Source: Anaerostipes sp.
GTDB taxonomy: Bacteria; Bacillota; Clostridia; Lachnospirales; Lachnospiraceae
DNA length: 64,000 bases
Assembly: GCF_018381315.1 (NCBI RefSeq)
Contig: NZ_JAGZSD010000004.1
Span: forward strand, 1-64,000
Reading direction: 5' to 3'
Position numbers and translations under genes: made by a program
The notes under the pieces: model-generated
Told to the model about the DNA's origin: nothing
Seen by the model: only the letters and a program-made list of their open reading frames with translations
Database searches by the model: none
In this document: in pieces, positions 60,371 to 64,000 of the stretch
Numbering within the stretch: the stretch's first letter is position 1
How the letters are laid out: each line of letters opens with the position of its first letter

Positions 60371-60388
60371 AATCAAAGGAGGCTTAAT

Positions 60389-62287
60389 ATGTTATTTCAA
60401 ACAACCGAAGCTCATGAAGACCTGCGTGCGAAAGTCAGGGAATTTGCAGAAACTGAAGTGAAACCTCTCACCTTCCTCTTAGACAAAGAAAATGAATTCC
60501 CCACAGAGGCTATTGAGAAGTTTGCAAAGATGGGAATGATGGGTCTGCCATATCCGAAGGAATATGGAGGTGCAGGATCTGATGTTCTGAGTTATGCCAT
60601 CGCTGTGGAGGAACTCTCCCGAGTAGACGGTGGAACAGGCGTTATTTTATCCGCTCATGTCTCTCTGGGAAGCTACCCGATCTTTGCTTTTGGAACTGAG
60701 GAACAAAAACAAAAATATCTGGTTCCTCTGGCATCAGGTGAAAAACTGGGAGCATTCGGACTTACAGAGCCCAATGCAGGAAGTGATGCCGGCGGCACGG
60801 AAACTACCGCAGTGCTTGAAGGAGACTACTATATATTAAACGGCGGCAAGATTTTTATTACCAATGCCGACAAAGCTGACACTTACGTGGTATTTGCAGT
60901 TACCACCCCGGATATCGGAACCCATGGGATCAGTGCTTTTATTGTTGAAAAGGGCTGGGAAGGCTTTACATTCGGGGATCACTATGACAAGATGGGCATC
61001 CGCTCCTCTTCCACTGCCGAATTGATTTTCAATGATGTAAAGGTTCCGAAAGAAAACCTGCTGGGAAAAGAAGGAGAAGGCTTTAAGATTGCTATGGCAA
61101 CTTTGGACGGAGGCCGTATCGGCATCGCTGCCCAGGCTCTCGGAATAGCCCAGGGAGCATATGAAAATGCACTGGAATATTCCAAGGAAAGAGAACAGTT
61201 TGGACGTCCGATCTGCCAGCAGCAGGCGATTGCATTTAAGCTTGCCGACATGGCTACCAAACTTAGAACCGCCCGTCTTCTCGTATACAGTGCAGCGGAT
61301 TTGAAAGAAAACCATGAGCCGTATGGACTGGAATCTGCCATGGCAAAACAGTACACCTCAGACATTTGCCTGGAAGTTGTAAATGATGCGCTTCAGATCT
61401 TTGGAGGCACCGGCTACCTGAAGGGAATGGATGTAGAACGGGCATACAGAGACGCAAAAATCTGTACGATCTATGAAGGAACCAATGAAATCCAGAGAGT
61501 TGTCATAGCTTCCCACATCATCGGAAAAATGCCGAAAACCCAGACAACAAGGAAGAGAGAACCTGCAACAGGCGTGCGCAAGAAAACGATCTTAAAGGAT
61601 GGTTCCGCCAAAGAACGGGTTGACGCTGTGGTGGAGGCTTTGAAAAAAGACGGATATGACTTTACGGTCGGAATTGACCTGGACACTCCTATCTCCAAAG
61701 CTGACCGTGTAGTCAGCGCCGGAAAGGGTATCGGTCCTAAAGAAAATATGAAGCTCATTGAAGATCTTGCTGTACAGGCCGGAGCCGCTGTCGGTTCTTC
61801 CCGTCCGGTGGCAGAAACCTTAAAATACGTGCCGATCAACCGTTACGTGGGAATGTCAGGACAGAAATTCAACGGAAATCTGTACATCGCCTGCGGTATC
61901 TCCGGAGCCGGCCAGCATCTGAAGGGCATCAAAGATGCCACTACCATCGTGGCTATCAACAATAATGCCAACGCACCGATCTTTAAAAATGCAGATTATG
62001 GAATCGTGGGGGACGTGGAGGAAATTCTTCCGCTGCTCACAGAAGCTCTCGACAACGGAGAACCTAAAAAACCGGCTCCTCCTATGAAGAAAATGAAACG
62101 TGCAAAACCGAAAAAAACGGTGCCTACCTGGAAACGATATGTCTGCAACGGATGTGGATATGAGTATGATCCGGCCAATGGAGATCCGGAAGGTGAGATT
62201 GAACCGGGCACATTGTTTGAAAAACTGCCGGAAGAATGGATCTGCCCAGACTGCGGTGAATCAAAAGACATGTTTATTGAAGTGTGA
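60389..62287 (+). CDS. acyl-CoA dehydrogenase-EtfA-rubredoxin fusion
   Basis: 632 residues. Residues 1-~380 are an acyl-CoA dehydrogenase: FGLTEPNAGSDAGG, GGRIGIAAQALGIAQGA, catalytic-Glu region TIYEGTNEIQRV. After a Lys/Arg-rich linker, ~405-560 is the FAD-binding C-terminal domain of EtfA (SAGKGIGP, VGSSRPVAETL, GMSGQKFNGNLYIACGISGA, NANAPIFKNADYGIVGDV). The last 52 residues are rubredoxin (VCNGCGYEYDP, WICPDCGE). There is no EtfA domain I and no EtfB. The start is ATG 60389 with AAAGGAGG; the longer frame covers the leader. The order suggests electrons flow acyl-CoA to FAD to FAD to Fe, then to the flavodiiron protein encoded next. Confidence 0.92.
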   Translation: MLFQTTEAHEDLRAKVREFAETEVKPLTFLLDKENEFPTEAIEKFAKMGMMGLPYPKEYGGAGSDVLSYAIAVEELSRVDGGTGVILSAHVSLGSYPIFAFGTEEQKQKYLVPLASGEKLGAFGLTEPNAGSDAGGTETTAVLEGDYYILNGGKIFITNADKADTYVVFAVTTPDIGTHGISAFIVEKGWEGFTFGDHYDKMGIRSSSTAELIFNDVKVPKENLLGKEGEGFKIAMATLDGGRIGIAAQALGIAQGAYENALEYSKEREQFGRPICQQQAIAFKLADMATKLRTARLLVYSAADLKENHEPYGLESAMAKQYTSDICLEVVNDALQIFGGTGYLKGMDVERAYRDAKICTIYEGTNEIQRVVIASHIIGKMPKTQTTRKREPATGVRKKTILKDGSAKERVDAVVEALKKDGYDFTVGIDLDTPISKADRVVSAGKGIGPKENMKLIEDLAVQAGAAVGSSRPVAETLKYVPINRYVGMSGQKFNGNLYIACGISGAGQHLKGIKDATTIVAINNNANAPIFKNADYGIVGDVEEILPLLTEALDNGEPKKPAPPMKKMKRAKPKKTVPTWKRYVCNGCGYEYDPANGDPEGEIEPGTLFEKLPEEWICPDCGESKDMFIEV

Positions 62288-62320
62288 CATTTGGATTTCA
62301 GATAAAAGGAGGTATGATCC

Positions 62321-63523
62321 ATGCATTGTGTTAGAAAAGTAACCGAAGATTTATATTGGGTTGGCGGCAATGACCACCGTCTGGCCCTGTTTGAAAATAT
62401 CCACCCTATTCCCAGAGGAGTTTCTTATAACTCCTATCTGCTCCTGGATGAAAAAACCGTCCTGTTTGATACCGTAGACTGGTCCATTGGCCGTCAGTTT
62501 TTAGAAAACATCGAATATGTTCTTGACGGCAGGCCTCTTGACTACATGGTCATCAACCATATGGAGCCGGACCACGGTGCCTCCATTGAGGAAGTGCTTC
62601 TCCGCCATCCGGAGGTACAGATCATCAGCACAGAGAAAGCCTTCATGCTCATGCGCCAGTTTGGATTCGATGTCGACGGCCACATGATTGAAGTAACGGA
62701 GGGCGATGTACAGTCTTTTGGAAAACATGAAGTAACATTTGTATCTGCCCCGATGGTCCACTGGCCAGAGGCCATGGTGACCTTTGATGTCACAGACGGC
62801 ATCCTGTTTGCCGCAGATGCTTTCGGATCTTTCGGTGCCCTGGACGGAAAACTGTTTAATGACGAAGTGAATTTTGACCGGGATTGGATCGACGATGCCA
62901 GAAGATACTATACAAACATCGTAGGTAAGTATGGACCTCACGTTCAGTCTCTGCTGAAAAAGGCCGGAACCATTGACATCAAAATGATCTGCCCGCTTCA
63001 CGGACCGGTATGGAGAAGTGATCTGGGATACTTCCTTGACAAGTATGACAAATGGAGCCGTTATGAACCGGAAGAAAAGGGCGTAATGATTGTCTATGCT
63101 TCTATGTACGGCAACACAGAGGCTGCGGCACAGAATCTGGCTGCCCGGCTCTGCGAAAAGGGCATGACCAACGTTGTCATGTATGACGTTTCCAATACCC
63201 ATGTTTCCCAACTGATCTCCGAGACCTTCCGGCTAAGCCATATTGTTCTCGCTTCAGTCACCTACAATCTGGGAATCTACCCGCTGATGCATAATTATCT
63301 GATGGATATGAAGGCATTAAACCTTCAGAAACGTACCTTTGCGGTCATTGAAAACGGCTCCTGGGCCTGTAAGTCCGGTTCTCTTATGAGGGAATTCATT
63401 GACGGCATGAGAGAAATGGATGTGCTGGATGAGCAGGTAACCCTCATGTCATCCATGACAGAAGACAATGGGGACGATATGGATACACTGGCAGACGGCC
63501 TTATAGAATCTATGAAACAGTAA
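62321..63523 (+). CDS. fprA: flavodiiron protein (rubredoxin:oxygen oxidoreductase)
   Basis: 400 residues. The beta-lactamase-like domain has the di-iron ligands in MVINHMEPDHGASIEE (H-x-E-x-D-H) and PLHGPVWR. The flavodoxin domain starts near MIVYASMYGNTEAAAQNLA. Such proteins take electrons from rubredoxin and reduce O2 to water (or NO to N2O). It starts 34 bases after the fused rubredoxin gene, which is the obvious electron donor. AAAGGAGGTATGATCC precedes the start. Confidence 0.94.
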   Translation: MHCVRKVTEDLYWVGGNDHRLALFENIHPIPRGVSYNSYLLLDEKTVLFDTVDWSIGRQFLENIEYVLDGRPLDYMVINHMEPDHGASIEEVLLRHPEVQIISTEKAFMLMRQFGFDVDGHMIEVTEGDVQSFGKHEVTFVSAPMVHWPEAMVTFDVTDGILFAADAFGSFGALDGKLFNDEVNFDRDWIDDARRYYTNIVGKYGPHVQSLLKKAGTIDIKMICPLHGPVWRSDLGYFLDKYDKWSRYEPEEKGVMIVYASMYGNTEAAAQNLAARLCEKGMTNVVMYDVSNTHVSQLISETFRLSHIVLASVTYNLGIYPLMHNYLMDMKALNLQKRTFAVIENGSWACKSGSLMREFIDGMREMDVLDEQVTLMSSMTEDNGDDMDTLADGLIESMKQ

Positions 63524-63536
63524 AAACCCATTTTTT

Positions 63537-63579
63537 AAAATCCAGGCCTGCATAAATTTTTGCAGACTTGGATTTTTTC
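63537..63579 (+). terminator. terminator of the fusion-flavodiiron operon
   Basis: AAAATCCAGGCCTGCA, loop TAAATTTT, TGCAGACTTGGATTTTTT: a stem with two mismatches and a T-run. Confidence 0.8.
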
Positions 63580-63603
63580 TCTGAAATAATTTGTCTGCTT
63601 CCA

Positions 63604-63632
63604 TTGACAGGCATTTTTTAGTTTGGTATATT
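63604..63632 (+). promoter_or_regulatory. promoter of the Rrf2 gene
   Basis: TTGACA (63604-63609), 17 bases, TATATT (63627-63632). The ribosome site AAGGAGGGAG follows. Confidence 0.75.
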
Positions 63633-63659
63633 TTCACTAAGATAAGGAGGGAGAACCAC

Positions 63660-64000
63660 ATGCTGATTTCAAGAGAAACCGATTATGCCCTGCGCATTTT
63701 GAGGGCCTTAAGTGACGGAGAAAAACGATCTATAGAGGAGATATGCAGTCTGGAAGCTACACCAAAACAGTTTGCATACCGTATTATAAAAAAGCTTGAA
63801 AAGTCCGGATGGATCGTCATCACCAGAGGTGCCGAAGGCGGCTGCCGGCTGACAGCTGATCTGCACGATGTGAGTCTCCATGACCTGATCCACGGTCTCG
63901 GAAGCAGCTTCTGCATCAATGCCTGCTTTCAGGAAGGCTATGAATGTACCAGGTCTCCCCTCTGCGAAGATCCGTGCCATATAAAAGAAGGGCTGGCTAA
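63660..64000 (+). CDS. Rrf2-family regulator, 5' part
   Basis: 113 codons visible; the gene runs off the right edge. MLISRETDYALRILRALSDG is the Rrf2 start and RIIKKLEKSGWIVITRGAEG the winged helix. The C-terminal half holds Cys residues (CINACFQEGYEC, SPLCEDPCHIKEG) in the arrangement used to bind an Fe-S cluster. Members sense O2, NO or Fe-S status. Position right after a flavodiiron operon makes it a good candidate for controlling that operon. Confidence 0.88.
   Translation, partial: MLISRETDYALRILRALSDGEKRSIEEICSLEATPKQFAYRIIKKLEKSGWIVITRGAEGGCRLTADLHDVSLHDLIHGLGSSFCINACFQEGYECTRSPLCEDPCHIKEGLA

Noticed and set aside
60355..60388. AGGGTACCG in the fusion-gene leader as a T-box
   Set aside because: The sequence differs from the T-box consensus, there is no terminator between it and the gene, and an acyl-CoA dehydrogenase is not an amino acid gene.
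1..64000. CRISPR arrays, rRNA, tRNA and insertion sequences
   Set aside because: No regularly spaced repeats, no rRNA/tRNA-like stretches and no transposase frames were seen; the only mobile-element-related gene is the serine recombinase.

Overview
The window looks like a low-to-moderate GC, strictly anaerobic, saccharolytic Clostridia chromosome, most probably a butyrate-forming Lachnospiraceae of the Anaerostipes type. This is an inference from gene content: bcd-etfBA without a respiratory chain, a [FeFe] hydrogenase, PTS systems, myo-inositol genes, strong AGGAGG ribosome binding sites and Gram-positive surface proteins. Most genes lie on the minus strand in short operons, each with a recognisable sigma-A promoter and an intrinsic terminator. 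I saw no rRNA, tRNA, CRISPR array or insertion sequence.

Layout. 1-8.3 kb: myo-inositol (iol-like) catabolism (isomerase/epimerase fragment, iolE, GPH symporter, IolI-like isomerase, iolG), its LacI-type regulator with operators in both promoters, a class II aldolase and an OFA-type transporter. 8.3-11.5 kb: etfA, etfB, bcd, the butyryl-CoA dehydrogenase/ETF complex. 11.5-14.4 kb: LysR, BlaI-like and YeiH-type genes. 14.4-16.8 kb: tcdA, yjbQ, an unknown small gene and a serine recombinase. 16.8-24.2 kb: a DUF89 protein, an AraM-type glycerol-1-phosphate dehydrogenase and a galactitol-type PTS operon with a DeoC-like aldolase, an aldo/keto reductase and a SorC regulator. 24.3-28.2 kb: secreted proteins and a PadR/DUF1700 unit. 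28.3-33.9 kb: sucrose utilisation (scrK, scrB, scrA, scrR). 34-36.2 kb: MarR/flavodoxin and MarR/YczE-like units. 36.2-46.8 kb: three tandem ~1000-residue surface proteins and an ECF sigma factor that carries its own membrane segment. 47-49.1 kb: a BASS transporter and an orphan phage-tail-like gene. 49.4-56.4 kb: a hydrogenase-rubrerythrin fusion, a D-2-hydroxyacid dehydrogenase, a PfkB kinase, a DeoR/Gfo-Idh/DeoC operon and a GNAT gene. 56.4-60 kb: a three-subunit xanthine-dehydrogenase-type molybdenum hydroxylase. 60-64 kb: an acyl-CoA dehydrogenase-EtfA-rubredoxin fusion, a flavodiiron protein and the start of an Rrf2 regulator.

Three things stand out. First, surface proteins 2 and 3 end just after poly-G tracts of 8 and 9 bases. 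In both, changing the tract to 7 or 10 restores a hydrophobic segment and a KKKRE tail, so the membrane/cell-wall anchor appears to be switchable by slippage: secreted versus anchored forms. Second, the acyl-CoA dehydrogenase is fused to the FAD domain of EtfA and to rubredoxin, and sits directly upstream of a flavodiiron protein. The pair reads as a dedicated acyl-CoA (or linked donor) to O2/NO reducing chain. Third, a [FeFe] hydrogenase fused to a rubrerythrin-like domain has a 7-1-7 inverted repeat resembling a PerR/Fur box in its promoter. The last two suggest an oxygen/peroxide defence theme in the right half of the window.
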